Source of the DNA: Campylobacter concisus
Lineage (GTDB): Bacteria > Campylobacterota > Campylobacteria > Campylobacterales > Campylobacteraceae
Assembly (NCBI RefSeq): GCF_002913715.1
Contig: NZ_PPCE01000009.1
Span: forward strand, 248,001 to 312,000
Direction: 5' to 3'
Length of the DNA: 64,000 nt
Under the pieces are notes generated by a model. That model was not told the DNA's origin. It saw only the letters and a program-made list of their open reading frames with translations, and searched no databases. The position numbers and the translations under genes are program-made. The stretch's first letter is position 1. Every line of letters begins with the position of its first letter. Shown here in pieces: positions 14,713-25,566 of this stretch.

Positions 14713-15501
14713 ATGAAAAATGCACTAAGTATAGCAGGGGTTGATCCAAGCGGTGGAGCCGGAGTTTTAGCTGATATAAAGGTCTTTATAGCGCACAGCG
14801 TATATGCGATGGGAGCGATCACGGCGGTCACTGCTCAAAATACAAAGGGCATATTTGGTATGCAGCTAGTTGAGCCAAAGCTCATAGAGGATCAGATCAA
14901 AGCGATATTTGATGATATAAGAGTTGATGTGATAAAAATAGGCGTTGTCCCAAGCGTTGAGATCATCAAAAGCGTCGCAAAAACGCTAAGAGAGATCAAA
15001 AATTTACCGCCAGTCGTGCTAGATCCTGTTATGAGCTGTAAAAATGGTGACATATGGCTAGAGGGCGCTGCAAAAGACGCGATCGTGGAGGAGCTTTTTC
15101 CGCTTGCGAGCGTGATCACGCCAAATATCTTTGAAGCGCGTGAAATTTTAAAGCATGAGCTAAAGGGCGAGAGTGAGCTAAAAGAGGCTTGTAAGGAGCT
15201 TTTGAAATTTGGCACAAAGAGTGTCTATCTAAAATGTGGCGAGCTTAATGGCAAGTCGCTTGATATATTTTATGATGGCAAGGAATATGAAATTTTTAGC
15301 GATGAGCGTATAAAAACGACCGCAACTCACGGCTCAGGCTGCTCGCTATCAAGTGCGATTGCTTCAAATTTAGCAAATGGCCAAAGCCTAAAAGAGAGCG
15401 TGAAAAATGCGCATGATTATATCTTTAACGCTATCAAAAATGCGGTCATCATCGGCGGTGGACAAAATCCGGTAAATCACTTCTATAAATTTAAGGTGTG
15501 A
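14713..15501 (+). CDS. thiD: Hydroxymethylpyrimidine (phosphate) kinase ThiD
   Basis: A 262-aa ribokinase-fold enzyme that phosphorylates HMP and HMP-P for thiamine synthesis. Visible motifs are the N-terminal SIAGVDPSGGAGVLADIK substrate loop and the C-terminal anion-hole/catalytic Cys motif THGSGCSLSSAI. AAGGAG precedes the start. It lies between fmt and birA, where I do not recall it in C. jejuni, and touches birA with 1 nt between them. No other thi gene is in the window. Confidence 0.95.
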   Translation: MKNALSIAGVDPSGGAGVLADIKVFIAHSVYAMGAITAVTAQNTKGIFGMQLVEPKLIEDQIKAIFDDIRVDVIKIGVVPSVEIIKSVAKTLREIKNLPPVVLDPVMSCKNGDIWLEGAAKDAIVEELFPLASVITPNIFEAREILKHELKGESELKEACKELLKFGTKSVYLKCGELNGKSLDIFYDGKEYEIFSDERIKTTATHGSGCSLSSAIASNLANGQSLKESVKNAHDYIFNAIKNAVIIGGGQNPVNHFYKFKV

Positions 15502-15502
15502 T

Positions 15503-16138
15503 TTGAAAGTAGAGTTTTTCCAAAGTCTGCCTTCGACGCAGGAATTTTTGATAGAAGCCCTAAAAAACGGCGAGATAAAAGCTCCGTATATGGTCGTGGC
15601 GTATAATCAAACAAAAGGGGTCGGCAGTCGCGGTAACAGCTGGGAAGGGCTTGGCGGAAATTTGTTTATGTCATTTTGTATAAGCGAAGATGAGCTACCA
15701 AGCGACATACCTCCGCCCTCGATCTCGATATATTTTTCTATGCTGATGCGTGAAGTCTTGAGCGAACTTGGCTCAAAGTGCTGGTTAAAATGGCCAAATG
15801 ACTTTTATGTGGACGAGCGCAAGATAGGTGGCACTTTAACAAATAAAGTGGATGAAATTTATATCTGTGGCATGGGGATAAATTTAACGAGTGCACCCGA
15901 AAACGCGGGCATTTTGGATATCAAAACTAGCGTAGATGAGCTAGTTTGGGGCTTTGTTAGCATGCTTGATAAAAAGATTTTATGGAAGCCAATTTTTAGC
16001 AAATTTAGGATAGACTTTTGCAAGTCAAAAGGTTTTATTACACATATTGCAAATAGAGCTGTTTCGCTTCAGGATGCTGAAATTTGCGATGATGGAGCGA
16101 TCTTATTAAACGGGGAAAAGGTATATTCGTTAAGATGA
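15503..16138 (+). CDS. birA: Biotin-[acetyl-CoA carboxylase] ligase
   Basis: A 211-aa biotin protein ligase of the short type, without an N-terminal repressor domain. KGVGSRGNSWEG matches the biotinyl-AMP loop and WLKWPND is the signature of the catalytic core. The start is TTG at 15503, 1 nt after the thiD stop, so translational coupling is likely. Targets in this window are the biotinyl domain of PycB (58658 end); AccB itself is elsewhere. Its stop codon overlaps the parA start. Confidence 0.94.
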   Translation: MKVEFFQSLPSTQEFLIEALKNGEIKAPYMVVAYNQTKGVGSRGNSWEGLGGNLFMSFCISEDELPSDIPPPSISIYFSMLMREVLSELGSKCWLKWPNDFYVDERKIGGTLTNKVDEIYICGMGINLTSAPENAGILDIKTSVDELVWGFVSMLDKKILWKPIFSKFRIDFCKSKGFITHIANRAVSLQDAEICDDGAILLNGEKVYSLR

Positions 16139-16917
16139 GCGAGATAATAACAATAGCTAATCAAAAAGGCGGCGTTGGCAAGACTACAACAGCCGTAAAT
16201 TTAGCCGCATCACTGGCGGTTGCTGAAAAAAAAGTATTATTAATAGATATCGATCCACAGGCAAACGCAACGACTGGACTTGGCTTTAGCAGAAGCGACT
16301 ATGAGTTTAACATTTATCACGTCTTAACAGATAGAAAAAAGCTCTCGCAAATCGTGTTAAAAACTGAGATTCCAACACTTTTTTTAGCTCCATCAAACAT
16401 CGGACTTGTTGGCATCGAGCAAGAATTTAACGACCAAAATAAGGACTATAAACTAATCCTTAAAAACAAAATTTCAGAAGTTATAAACGATTATGATTTT
16501 ATCATCATCGATAGTCCTCCAGCACTTGGCAGCATCACAGTAAATGCTCTTAGCGCAAGCGATAGTGTTATCATCCCGATTCAATGTGAATTTTACGCAC
16601 TTGAGGGCTTAGCTCAAATTTTAAATACGGTTAAGATCATCAAAAAAACGATAAATCCAAAGCTAAATATAAAAGGCTTTTTGCCAACTATGTTTAGTTC
16701 GCAAAATAATCTCTCAAAAGAGACGATTGCTAATTTAAAGCAGCATTTTGAAAATAAGCTCTTTAAGAGTAAGGACGGCAAAGAGGAATTTGTGGTCGTT
16801 CCAAGAAATGTGAAACTTGCTGAAAGTCCAAGTTTTGGTAAGCCAGTGATACTTTATGATATAAAATCACCAGGCTCAATTGCGTATCAAAATTTGGCAT
16901 ATTGTATTTTAAACTAA
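16135..16917 (+). CDS. parA: Chromosome partitioning ATPase ParA (Soj)
   Basis: A 260-aa ParA/MinD-type ATPase that moves ParB-parS complexes and segregates the chromosome origin. The deviant Walker A KGGVGKTTTAVNLAASL starts at about residue 10; the Walker B region is IDSPPALGS. The start overlaps the birA stop (ATGA). parB follows after 15 nt. In Campylobacter, ParA homologues also influence flagellar and cell-division placement, but this one is the chromosomal Soj by its parB partner. Confidence 0.97.
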   Translation: MSEIITIANQKGGVGKTTTAVNLAASLAVAEKKVLLIDIDPQANATTGLGFSRSDYEFNIYHVLTDRKKLSQIVLKTEIPTLFLAPSNIGLVGIEQEFNDQNKDYKLILKNKISEVINDYDFIIIDSPPALGSITVNALSASDSVIIPIQCEFYALEGLAQILNTVKIIKKTINPKLNIKGFLPTMFSSQNNLSKETIANLKQHFENKLFKSKDGKEEFVVVPRNVKLAESPSFGKPVILYDIKSPGSIAYQNLAYCILN

Positions 16918-16932
16918 AAATTAAGGAAAAAA

Positions 16933-17793
16933 ATGGCTAAAAAAGGTGGATTAGGGCGAGGACTTAGTGCGATACTTGAAGATGTAGAGCAAGCCTACAG
17001 TAAAGAGATCGCAAATTTAAACGACTCTGAGATGGTCGAAGAGATAAATATAGATGAAATTTTACCAAACCCATACCAACCAAGAACACATTTTGATGAA
17101 GAGGCCTTAAAAGAGCTAAGTGCTAGCATCAAAAGGCATGGACTGATCCAGCCAATAATCGTCATCAAAAAAGATGATGGCTATATGTTAATAGCTGGTG
17201 AGCGTAGATACCGCGCTACAAAGATGCTTGGATCAAGTAAGATAAAGGCAATCATCGCTGATATCAAGTCTCAAAATTTAAGAGAGCTTGCGCTTATTGA
17301 AAATATTCAACGTGAAAATTTAAATCCAATCGAACTTGCAAAGTCGTATAAAGAGCTCATAAATGAGTATAAGATCACACAGGATGGCTTGGCAAACATC
17401 ATTCATAAAAGTAGAACACAAATAACAAATACGATGAGGCTTTTACTTCTTAGCGACTATACGCAAAAACTTTTACAAGAAGATAAACTCACGCAAGGCC
17501 ACGCTAAAGTTATAGTTGGGCTTAGCACCGAAGAAGAAAAGATGGTTGTTGATACGATAATTGGTCAAAAGCTAAGCGTTAGAGATACAGAGATTTTAGT
17601 AAAAAAGATAAAAAATAAGGAAGAGATAAAAACCAAAAAGCCAAAAATTTCTGAGGAAATGAGTAAAAAACTATCAAATTTACAAGAAATTTTTAAAAAT
17701 TTAAAGATAAAAGCAAAAGTAAAATCTAGCAATCTAGTTTTAGAATTTAATAATATTTCACAGGTGGAAGAATTTATTGCTAGGCTAAAATAG
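16933..17793 (+). CDS. parB: Chromosome partitioning protein ParB (Spo0J)
   Basis: A 286-aa CTPase and centromere-binding protein. The N-terminal KGGLGRGLSAIL helix recruits ParA; PNPYQPR and GERRYRA mark the CTP-binding ParB/Srx domain. A helix-turn-helix at about residues 150-190 (KSRTQITNTMRLL) binds parS, and the C-terminus dimerises. AAGGAAAAAA precedes the ATG. parA-parB directly precedes the ATP synthase operon, as in other Campylobacter. No parS site was found by eye. Confidence 0.97.
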   Translation: MAKKGGLGRGLSAILEDVEQAYSKEIANLNDSEMVEEINIDEILPNPYQPRTHFDEEALKELSASIKRHGLIQPIIVIKKDDGYMLIAGERRYRATKMLGSSKIKAIIADIKSQNLRELALIENIQRENLNPIELAKSYKELINEYKITQDGLANIIHKSRTQITNTMRLLLLSDYTQKLLQEDKLTQGHAKVIVGLSTEEEKMVVDTIIGQKLSVRDTEILVKKIKNKEEIKTKKPKISEEMSKKLSNLQEIFKNLKIKAKVKSSNLVLEFNNISQVEEFIARLK

Positions 17794-17888
17794 AATTACA
17801 AATTTATTTTTATTTTTAGTAATTTATTGTAGAATCAGACTTTAATTTGAATATTAAATAAAACTTAATGATAAAATAAGGAGAGTGG

Positions 17889-18311
17889 ATGTTAGAAATA
17901 GATGTGCCATTGATGCTTTTAACGGCTGTCGTTTTCTTGGTATTGATCGCTATTTTGAATTCCTTGCTTTATAAGCCAATGCTCAAATTTATAGATGACA
18001 GAAATACCTCTATAAAAAATGATGAAGAGAGTACTAGTAAAAATGCAAGTGATCTAAGTGTTCATGAAAAAGAGATTGAAGAGATTATATTAAACGCAAG
18101 GACTGAGGCTAATAAAATAAGGCAAGAAGCCTTAAATTTGGCAAAAGAAGAGTCTTTAAAAGAAGTAAATGCTGTAAAAACTAGTTTAGAGGCTGATTAC
18201 AATGAATTTTTAAATGCTCTAAACTCCCAGAAAGATAACTTAAAGGCAGATCTATCAGCTAAACTACCTGAACTCAGAGCGGCTTTAAATGCCAAGCTCT
18301 CTAAAATTTAA
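17889..18311 (+). CDS. atpF': ATP synthase Fo subunit b' (second b-type stator subunit)
   Basis: A 140-aa b-type subunit with one N-terminal membrane helix (residues about 7-27) and a long charged helix. It pairs with the b subunit encoded next to form a heterodimeric peripheral stalk, as in other epsilonproteobacteria and in phototrophs. It starts the atp gene cluster, with AAGGAGAG before the ATG. No signal peptide is seen, unlike in the b subunit. Confidence 0.93.
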   Translation: MLEIDVPLMLLTAVVFLVLIAILNSLLYKPMLKFIDDRNTSIKNDEESTSKNASDLSVHEKEIEEIILNARTEANKIRQEALNLAKEESLKEVNAVKTSLEADYNEFLNALNSQKDNLKADLSAKLPELRAALNAKLSKI

Positions 18312-18320
18312 AGGAATTTT

Positions 18321-18833
18321 ATGAAGATAAAAATTTTATTTTTTCTAGCACTTCCATTTCTAGCTTATGCTAGTGGGCATGGCGGAACAAATTACGATAT
18401 AGTAGAGAGAACGCTAAACTTCTTACTTTTCTTTGCTATTTTGGTATATTTTGCAGCTAAGCCACTAAAAGCTCTTTATCAAAGCAGAATTGACAGGATC
18501 GCAAATAAGCTTGAAAGTATCCAAGAAAAACTCCGTGATTCTAAGGCCAAAAAAGATGACGCTCTAAAACGTGTAGAAGAGGCTAAGCAAAATGCAAACT
18601 CTTTAATCGAAACTGCTAAAAAAGAGGCTTTAAATTTAGCTGCTAAGGTTAAAAGTGATGCTCAAAATGATATAACAAATCTTCAAAAGAGCTACAAAGA
18701 GCAAAAAGAATTTGAAGAGCGCAAGATGACAAAAGGCGTTGTAAATGAAATTTTGAGCGATATTTTCTCAAGCGATAGCCTAAAAGTCGATCAAAAAGAG
18801 CTCGTAAATATAATACTTAAAAAGGTTAGCTAA
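18321..18833 (+). CDS. atpF: ATP synthase Fo subunit b
   Basis: A 170-aa stator subunit. The N-terminus looks like a signal peptide (MKIKILFFLALPFLAYASG), then a membrane helix (about 29-46), then a long coiled coil rich in Lys, Glu and Ala that reaches the delta subunit. The presequence is usual in Campylobacter AtpF. It lies 9 nt after atpF' and its stop codon overlaps the atpH start. Confidence 0.95.
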   Translation: MKIKILFFLALPFLAYASGHGGTNYDIVERTLNFLLFFAILVYFAAKPLKALYQSRIDRIANKLESIQEKLRDSKAKKDDALKRVEEAKQNANSLIETAKKEALNLAAKVKSDAQNDITNLQKSYKEQKEFEERKMTKGVVNEILSDIFSSDSLKVDQKELVNIILKKVS

Positions 18834-19363
18834 TGAATGAAGTAGTAGCTAAAAAATACGTAAAAGCGATCTTAAGCGACGTAAAATCAAATGAACTTAA
18901 TGTATTTATTGAAAATTTATCAGAGCTAGCTGCTGCTTTTGCTAGCGATAAATTTAAAAGCATTATAAGTTTGCCTACTTTAAAGGCTTCACAAAAGGTT
19001 GAATTTGTACTATCTTTGGTTAAAAATCAAGATGTCAAATTTGCAAATTTTATTAAGCTTCTTGGCGCAAATAAAAGACTGGAACTTATCCCAGCGATCT
19101 TAAACGAGATGAAGATAGAGCAATCTTTGCTTGAAAATACATATCGTGGCGAGGTTATTGGAAATTTTGATCTAAGCGCTGATCAGTTAAAAGCTCTAGA
19201 AGAGAATTTCTCTAAGAAATTTAACTCTAAGATCAAGCTTGATGGCTCAAAGAGCGATTACAACGGCGTAAAAGTTGAGTTAGATGATTTAGGTGTCGAG
19301 ATAAATTTCTCTATCGATAGACTAAAAAGTCAAATGAGTGAATATATATTAAAAGCAATTTAA
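18833..19363 (+). CDS. atpH: ATP synthase F1 subunit delta
   Basis: A 176-aa protein that joins the b/b' stalk to the alpha3-beta3 head. The fold is a helical N-domain (about 1-105) and a small C-domain with the conserved [20 protein letters not shown] close to the end. The start overlaps the atpF stop by 1 nt (TAATG), which supports coupled translation. Confidence 0.95.
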   Translation: MNEVVAKKYVKAILSDVKSNELNVFIENLSELAAAFASDKFKSIISLPTLKASQKVEFVLSLVKNQDVKFANFIKLLGANKRLELIPAILNEMKIEQSLLENTYRGEVIGNFDLSADQLKALEENFSKKFNSKIKLDGSKSDYNGVKVELDDLGVEINFSIDRLKSQMSEYILKAI

Positions 19364-19377
19364 AAAGGAGTGAAAGC

Positions 19378-20895
19378 GTGAGTGCAAAAATTAAAGCTGA
19401 CGAAATTAGCACGATAATCAAAGAGCGTATTGAAAATTTTGATTTAAGTGTTGATGTAGAAGAGACCGGTAAAGTCATCTCAGTCGCTGATGGCGTTGCT
19501 AACGTTTATGGTTTGAAAAACGTTATGGCTGGCGAGATGGTCGAATTTGAAAGCGGCGAAAAAGGTATGGCTCTTAACCTTGAAGAGAGCAGTGTTGGTA
19601 TAGTTATCCTTGGAAAAACTAGCGGTATCACAGAAGGAAGCTCTGTAAAAAGACTTAAAAAACTTCTACGCGTTCCAGTTGGCGACGCATTAATTGGTCG
19701 TGTTGTAAATTCACTAGGTGAGCCAATCGACGCAAAAGGACCAATCGAAGCTACTGAATCTCGCTTCGTCGAAGAAAAAGCAAAAGGTATCATGGCTAGA
19801 AAGAGCGTTCATGAGCCACTTCAAACAGGTATCAAAGCGATCGATGCACTTGTGCCAATCGGTAGAGGTCAAAGAGAACTAATCATCGGCGACCGCCAAA
19901 CTGGAAAAACAACAGTTGCTATCGATACTATCATCAACCAAAAAGGTCAAGATGTTATTTGTATCTATGTTGCTATTGGTCAAAAACAATCAACCGTTGC
20001 TCAAGTCGTTAAAAAACTTGAAGAGTACGGTGCTATGGACTACACGATAGTTGTAAATGCTGGTGCTAGTGACGCAGCTGCTCTTCAATACCTTGCCCCA
20101 TATGCTGGCGTAACAATGGGTGAATATTTTAGGGATAACTCTCGCCACGCGTTAATCATCTATGATGACTTGTCAAAACATGCGGTTGCTTACCGTGAGA
20201 TGTCTTTGATCTTAAGAAGACCACCAGGCCGTGAAGCTTACCCAGGCGACGTTTTCTACCTTCACTCAAGACTTCTTGAAAGAGCAAGTAAGCTAAATGA
20301 CGCATTAGGTGCTGGATCTTTAACAGCTCTACCTATTATTGAGACTCAAGCGGGCGATGTTTCAGCTTATATCCCAACAAACGTTATTTCTATTACAGAT
20401 GGTCAAATTTTCCTTGAAAGTGACTTATTTAACTCAGGTATCCGCCCAGCGATCAACGTTGGTCTTTCTGTTTCTCGTGTCGGTGGTGCAGCTCAGATCA
20501 AAGCTATCAAACAAGTGTCTGGTACGTTAAGACTAGACCTTGCTCAGTACCGCGAGCTACAAGCATTTGCTCAATTTGCAAGCGACCTTGACGAGAGTTC
20601 GAGAAAACAACTAGAGCGTGGTCAAAAGATGGTTGAAGTACTAAAACAACCTCCATATTCTCCACTTCCAGTTGAGAATCAAGTAGTTATCATATTTGCT
20701 GGCGCTAAGGGTTATTTAGATGATGTTGCAACTGCAAATGTAACAAAATTTGAGGCTGAGCTATATCCATATATTGAGGCAAAATACCCTGAAATTTTTG
20801 AGCAAATCAGAACTAAAAAGGTTCTTGATAAAGAAGTAGAAGAAATTTTACATAAAGCGTTGAAAGATTTTAAAGCGACTTTTGCTGCTAACTAG
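19378..20895 (+). CDS. atpA: ATP synthase F1 subunit alpha
   Basis: A 505-aa non-catalytic nucleotide-binding subunit of F1. The P-loop is [13 protein letters not shown] at about residue 170, and the alpha signature [13 protein letters not shown] lies near residue 360. It begins with GTG at 19378 after AAAAGGAG. It sits in the canonical order between atpH and atpG. No deviation from the family is seen. Confidence 0.99.
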   Translation: MSAKIKADEISTIIKERIENFDLSVDVEETGKVISVADGVANVYGLKNVMAGEMVEFESGEKGMALNLEESSVGIVILGKTSGITEGSSVKRLKKLLRVPVGDALIGRVVNSLGEPIDAKGPIEATESRFVEEKAKGIMARKSVHEPLQTGIKAIDALVPIGRGQRELIIGDRQTGKTTVAIDTIINQKGQDVICIYVAIGQKQSTVAQVVKKLEEYGAMDYTIVVNAGASDAAALQYLAPYAGVTMGEYFRDNSRHALIIYDDLSKHAVAYREMSLILRRPPGREAYPGDVFYLHSRLLERASKLNDALGAGSLTALPIIETQAGDVSAYIPTNVISITDGQIFLESDLFNSGIRPAINVGLSVSRVGGAAQIKAIKQVSGTLRLDLAQYRELQAFAQFASDLDESSRKQLERGQKMVEVLKQPPYSPLPVENQVVIIFAGAKGYLDDVATANVTKFEAELYPYIEAKYPEIFEQIRTKKVLDKEVEEILHKALKDFKATFAAN

Positions 20896-20904
20896 GGCTA
20901 AGAT

Positions 20905-21792
20905 ATGTCAAATTTAAAAGATATAAAACGAAAGATTAAGAGCGTCCAGAATACTCAAAAGACGACACGTGCGATGAAGCTTGTTTCTACAGCAAAGCTT
21001 CGCAAAGCTGAAGAGGCTGCTCGCTACTCTAGAGTTTACGCTCTTAAGATCAATGAGGTTTTATCAGAGATAGCTTATAAGATCAATCAATATGCTTCAG
21101 TTATGACTGAGAGTAAATTTTTTAACACAACAAAGAGTGTAGAAAAGGTTGATATTATATTTGTTACCGCTGATAAAGGGCTTTGCGGTGGCTTTAATGT
21201 CCAAACTATAAAGACAGTTAGGCGCATGATTGATGAGCTAAAAGCAAAAAAGGTCAAAGTCAGACTAAGAGCTGTTGGTAAAAAAGGTATAGAATTTTTC
21301 AATTTCCAAGGCGTTGAACTACTTGAGACTTATGTCGGAGCTAGTTCTTCTCCTACATATGAAAAAGCTCAAAATATCATAAAAGACGCCATTGATGACT
21401 TTACAAATGGCATAACTGATAAAGTCGTGCTAATACACAATGGCTATAAAAATATGATTTCTCAAGAGATTAGGGTAAATGATATTGTGCCTATTGAGCC
21501 GTCTAAGATAGTTGCTGTTGAGACAAATTCTTTGATGGAATTTGAGCCAGAAGACAATTATACTAAGATCATGGATGAATTGCTCAATAAATATTTTGAG
21601 TATAGTATGTATTATGCTTTAGTTGACTCTTTGGCGGCTGAGCACAGTGCTAGAATGCAAGCTATGGATAATGCAACAAACAATGCTAAACAACGCGTTA
21701 AACAGTTAAATCTTGCTTACAATAAAGCAAGACAAGAGTCTATTACCACTGAGCTTATCGAGATCATCAGTGGTGTTGAATCAATGAAATAA
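20905..21792 (+). CDS. atpG: ATP synthase F1 subunit gamma
   Basis: A 295-aa rotor shaft. The N-terminal helix ([20 protein letters not shown]) and the C-terminal helix ([20 protein letters not shown]) form the coiled coil inside the alpha3-beta3 hexamer; the middle is the Rossmann-like domain with [12 protein letters not shown]. The gene lies 9 nt after atpA and 11 nt before atpD. Confidence 0.98.
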   Translation: MSNLKDIKRKIKSVQNTQKTTRAMKLVSTAKLRKAEEAARYSRVYALKINEVLSEIAYKINQYASVMTESKFFNTTKSVEKVDIIFVTADKGLCGGFNVQTIKTVRRMIDELKAKKVKVRLRAVGKKGIEFFNFQGVELLETYVGASSSPTYEKAQNIIKDAIDDFTNGITDKVVLIHNGYKNMISQEIRVNDIVPIEPSKIVAVETNSLMEFEPEDNYTKIMDELLNKYFEYSMYYALVDSLAAEHSARMQAMDNATNNAKQRVKQLNLAYNKARQESITTELIEIISGVESMK

Positions 21793-21803
21793 AAGGAGTA
21801 TGA

Positions 21804-23201
<1,398 letters not shown>

Positions 23202-23219
23202 ATTTAAAAAGGAAGCGTA

Positions 23220-23609
23220 ATGGATAAATTACATTTAGAGATCGTAACTCCTCAAGGTCAGATATTTAATGATGACGTGAGTAGTGTAGTGCTTCCAGGT
23301 AGCGAGGGTGAGTTTGGTGTTTTACCAAACCATGCCTCATTAATATCTCTTTTAAAAGCAGGTATTATAGATATAGAACATAAAAATAAAAAACATGATG
23401 TTGTTGCGATTAACTGGGGCTATGCAAAGATTGACGAAGGTAAGGTAGTAATACTTGCTGACGGCGCGATTTACGTCTCTGGCGATAGTGAAAGTGAACT
23501 TGCAAATTCATTGGAAGCTGCTAGAAATTTGATAGAGAGTATGAGTAGTGACACAAATGCTTTTGCAGCAACTATATCTAAAATGGAAAATGTAGTGAGA
23601 ACTAGATAA
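23220..23609 (+). CDS. atpC: ATP synthase F1 subunit epsilon
   Basis: A 129-aa rotor-base and inhibitor subunit. The beta-sandwich carries LEIVTPQGQIF and VVLPGSEGEFGVLPNHASL; the C-terminal helical part is short. It closes the atp cluster, which lacks atpB; atpE is at 50304, as is usual for Campylobacter. The stop codon directly abuts the GTG start of tolQ, so transcription probably continues into the tol genes. Confidence 0.96.
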   Translation: MDKLHLEIVTPQGQIFNDDVSSVVLPGSEGEFGVLPNHASLISLLKAGIIDIEHKNKKHDVVAINWGYAKIDEGKVVILADGAIYVSGDSESELANSLEAARNLIESMSSDTNAFAATISKMENVVRTR

Positions 23610-24194
23610 GTGGGCGGTATAGATTTATTTTTAAATTACATTCAGAGAAGTAGTTTTATTACAATTATTGTTTTAACTTGGCTGTCAATATATTTTATAG
23701 TTAGTTTCACAATTCTTTTTTCAAGAATGGCTGGTATTGGAGCTTGGCAAAAACGTGAGCAAAATGCACTTGAAGCACTGCTTATGGGTGCTAAAAATAT
23801 TCCAAATGATTCGTCTTTGAGAAAATGTGCAAATGGAAGAATCTCAAGAGAAAAGCTAAATGTATGTATAAGCATAGCCGAGAAAAATGCTACAAGTGGA
23901 CTAACGTGGCTAAGTGTAATAGCATCTACTTCGCCTTTTATCGGTCTTTTTGGAACCGTTGTTTCTATTTTAGAGACATTTTCACAGCTTGGAAATGGTG
24001 GAGGTTCATCACTTGGTATTATCGCTCCAGCTATTTCAGAGGCACTTGTTGCAACTGGTTGCGGAATTTTTGTTGCCATCCCAGCATATACATTTAATTT
24101 ACTCATAAAAAGAAAAGCTTATGAATTAATGAGTGTTATTGAGCGTCAGGCTGATGTTATGATAGCACTTAAAAAAGATGATGAGATACTATAA
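23610..24194 (+). CDS. tolQ: TolQ/ExbB-family proton channel subunit
   Basis: A 194-aa inner-membrane protein with three membrane helices (about 15-37, 102-125 and 145-167). The family block is TSPFIGLFGTVVSILETF, followed by APAISEALVATGCGIFVAIP. With TolR it forms the proton-driven stator that energises TolA. The GTG start directly follows the atpC stop, so translation is probably coupled. ExbB and TolQ are hard to separate by sequence; the tolR-tolA-tolB-pal neighbours favour TolQ. Confidence 0.9.
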   Translation: MGGIDLFLNYIQRSSFITIIVLTWLSIYFIVSFTILFSRMAGIGAWQKREQNALEALLMGAKNIPNDSSLRKCANGRISREKLNVCISIAEKNATSGLTWLSVIASTSPFIGLFGTVVSILETFSQLGNGGGSSLGIIAPAISEALVATGCGIFVAIPAYTFNLLIKRKAYELMSVIERQADVMIALKKDDEIL

Positions 24195-24593
24195 ATGGCC
24201 GTTAAATTTACCGATGAGACACCAGAGCTAAATATAACTCCTCTTGTTGATATTATGCTTGTTTTACTAGCCATTTTAATGGTTACTATGCCAACTATAA
24301 CATATCAAGAGGATATTACTCTTCCAGATGGTTCAAAGGCGAAAACTTCAACATCTAAGCAAAAAGACCTTATAGTATCTATAAATTCGCAAGGACAAGT
24401 TAGAATTGATCAGAGTACTATGAGCCTTGCTGAGTTTCCTGATAATATTGCATTAATGAGTACAAAATACGATAAAACCTCGCCTATCTATATAAAAGCT
24501 GACAAAAATTTAAAATACGATGATGTTATGTTTGTATTAAAGACTTTGAAAGGTGCTGGTTTTAATAAAGTAGCTTTAGAGACAAACGGTTAA
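24195..24593 (+). CDS. tolR: TolR/ExbD-family proton channel subunit
   Basis: A 132-aa protein with one N-terminal membrane helix holding the conserved Asp (ITPLVDIMLVLLAILMVTMP, residues about 15-34) and a periplasmic domain. It follows tolQ with no gap. The Asp carries protons that drive conformational change in the Tol complex. TolR versus ExbD is again decided by context. Confidence 0.9.
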   Translation: MAVKFTDETPELNITPLVDIMLVLLAILMVTMPTITYQEDITLPDGSKAKTSTSKQKDLIVSINSQGQVRIDQSTMSLAEFPDNIALMSTKYDKTSPIYIKADKNLKYDDVMFVLKTLKGAGFNKVALETNG

Positions 24594-24594
24594 G

Positions 24595-25542
24595 ATGTCA
24601 AATAAAGTTAAATTTCCAACGCTTAGTTCGTTTCTTGTAGCGTTTTGTATTTACGTTACTATTATACTTATTTTATTTATAAAGCTTACATTTTTTGTAG
24701 AGCCTCCTAAAAAATATACCGATGATAAAGATGCTATTATGGATGTGGTTATGGTTGATAGGGAGGTTGATCAAACCATTAAAGCTCCAAAACAAGCAGA
24801 TGAAGTAGTTAAAGAGACAAAGCCTGAACCAAAAAAGGAGTCAGAAGAAGATAAACAAGAGACTACAAATAAGCCTGTTGTACCAGATGAACCATTACCT
24901 ACCCCAAGCTTACCAACTCCTCCAAAAGAGGAACCAAAACCTGAGCCTAAAAAACCAGAACCAAAACCAGAAATTTTAAAACCAAGTGAAGAGTCTAAAG
25001 AAGATGTTAAACCAGAGCCAAAACCTGAGCCTAAGCCTACACCAAAGCCAGTTGAAAAGCCAAAACCCAAAGAGCCAAATATAAAAGATCTCTTTAGTGA
25101 CATAGACCCTACAAAACTCAAAAAAGATGATGGTATAAAAAAGGTTGAAAATAAAGTGCAAAGCCGTAAAAAGAGCGAGGCTTCTAGCTCAAAGGCTGCA
25201 AAAGAGGCTAGTGATATTATAAAAAGCCTAAAGATAGATCAAAATCCAACCGCTCCGAAATCACAATCTACCGGTACTTACGATCCACTAATGGGTGCGA
25301 TAACAAAACAAATTCAAAGAAGATGGCAAAGCTATAAGGCTGATTCTGCAAATTTGGCTAAAGTTAAAGTTATGATAGATCAAAGTGGAAATTTCAACTA
25401 TGAAATTTTAGAGCTATCATACAATGAAGAGTTTAATGCAAAGGTAAAAGAGTGTCTGGAAAAGCTTACTGCAGAGAAATTTCCATTTAATCCAGACAAA
25501 AGTACTACTTTTAATTTAAATTTAGAAGATAAAATAAACTAA
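24595..25542 (+). CDS. tolA: TolA-like energy transducer
   Basis: A 315-aa protein. A membrane helix at about 11-34 is followed by a long Pro/Lys/Glu-rich region (about 60-160) made of PKPEPKP-type repeats that can span the periplasm. The last 85 residues form a TonB/TolA C-terminal domain (YDPLMGAITKQIQRRW onward). It links the TolQR motor to TolB and Pal in the outer membrane. TolA usually has an Ala/Lys helix rather than Pro repeats; the Pro-rich type is TonB-like but its position in the tol operon supports TolA function. Confidence 0.85.
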   Translation: MSNKVKFPTLSSFLVAFCIYVTIILILFIKLTFFVEPPKKYTDDKDAIMDVVMVDREVDQTIKAPKQADEVVKETKPEPKKESEEDKQETTNKPVVPDEPLPTPSLPTPPKEEPKPEPKKPEPKPEILKPSEESKEDVKPEPKPEPKPTPKPVEKPKPKEPNIKDLFSDIDPTKLKKDDGIKKVENKVQSRKKSEASSSKAAKEASDIIKSLKIDQNPTAPKSQSTGTYDPLMGAITKQIQRRWQSYKADSANLAKVKVMIDQSGNFNYEILELSYNEEFNAKVKECLEKLTAEKFPFNPDKSTTFNLNLEDKIN

Positions 25543-25566
25543 AATTTATAAATTTACGGAGTAGAG

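Noticed and set aside
24771..25161. Gly/Phe-rich minus-strand ORFs opposite tolA
   Set aside because: They mirror the Pro/Lys/Glu repeat codons of tolA and have no start signals.
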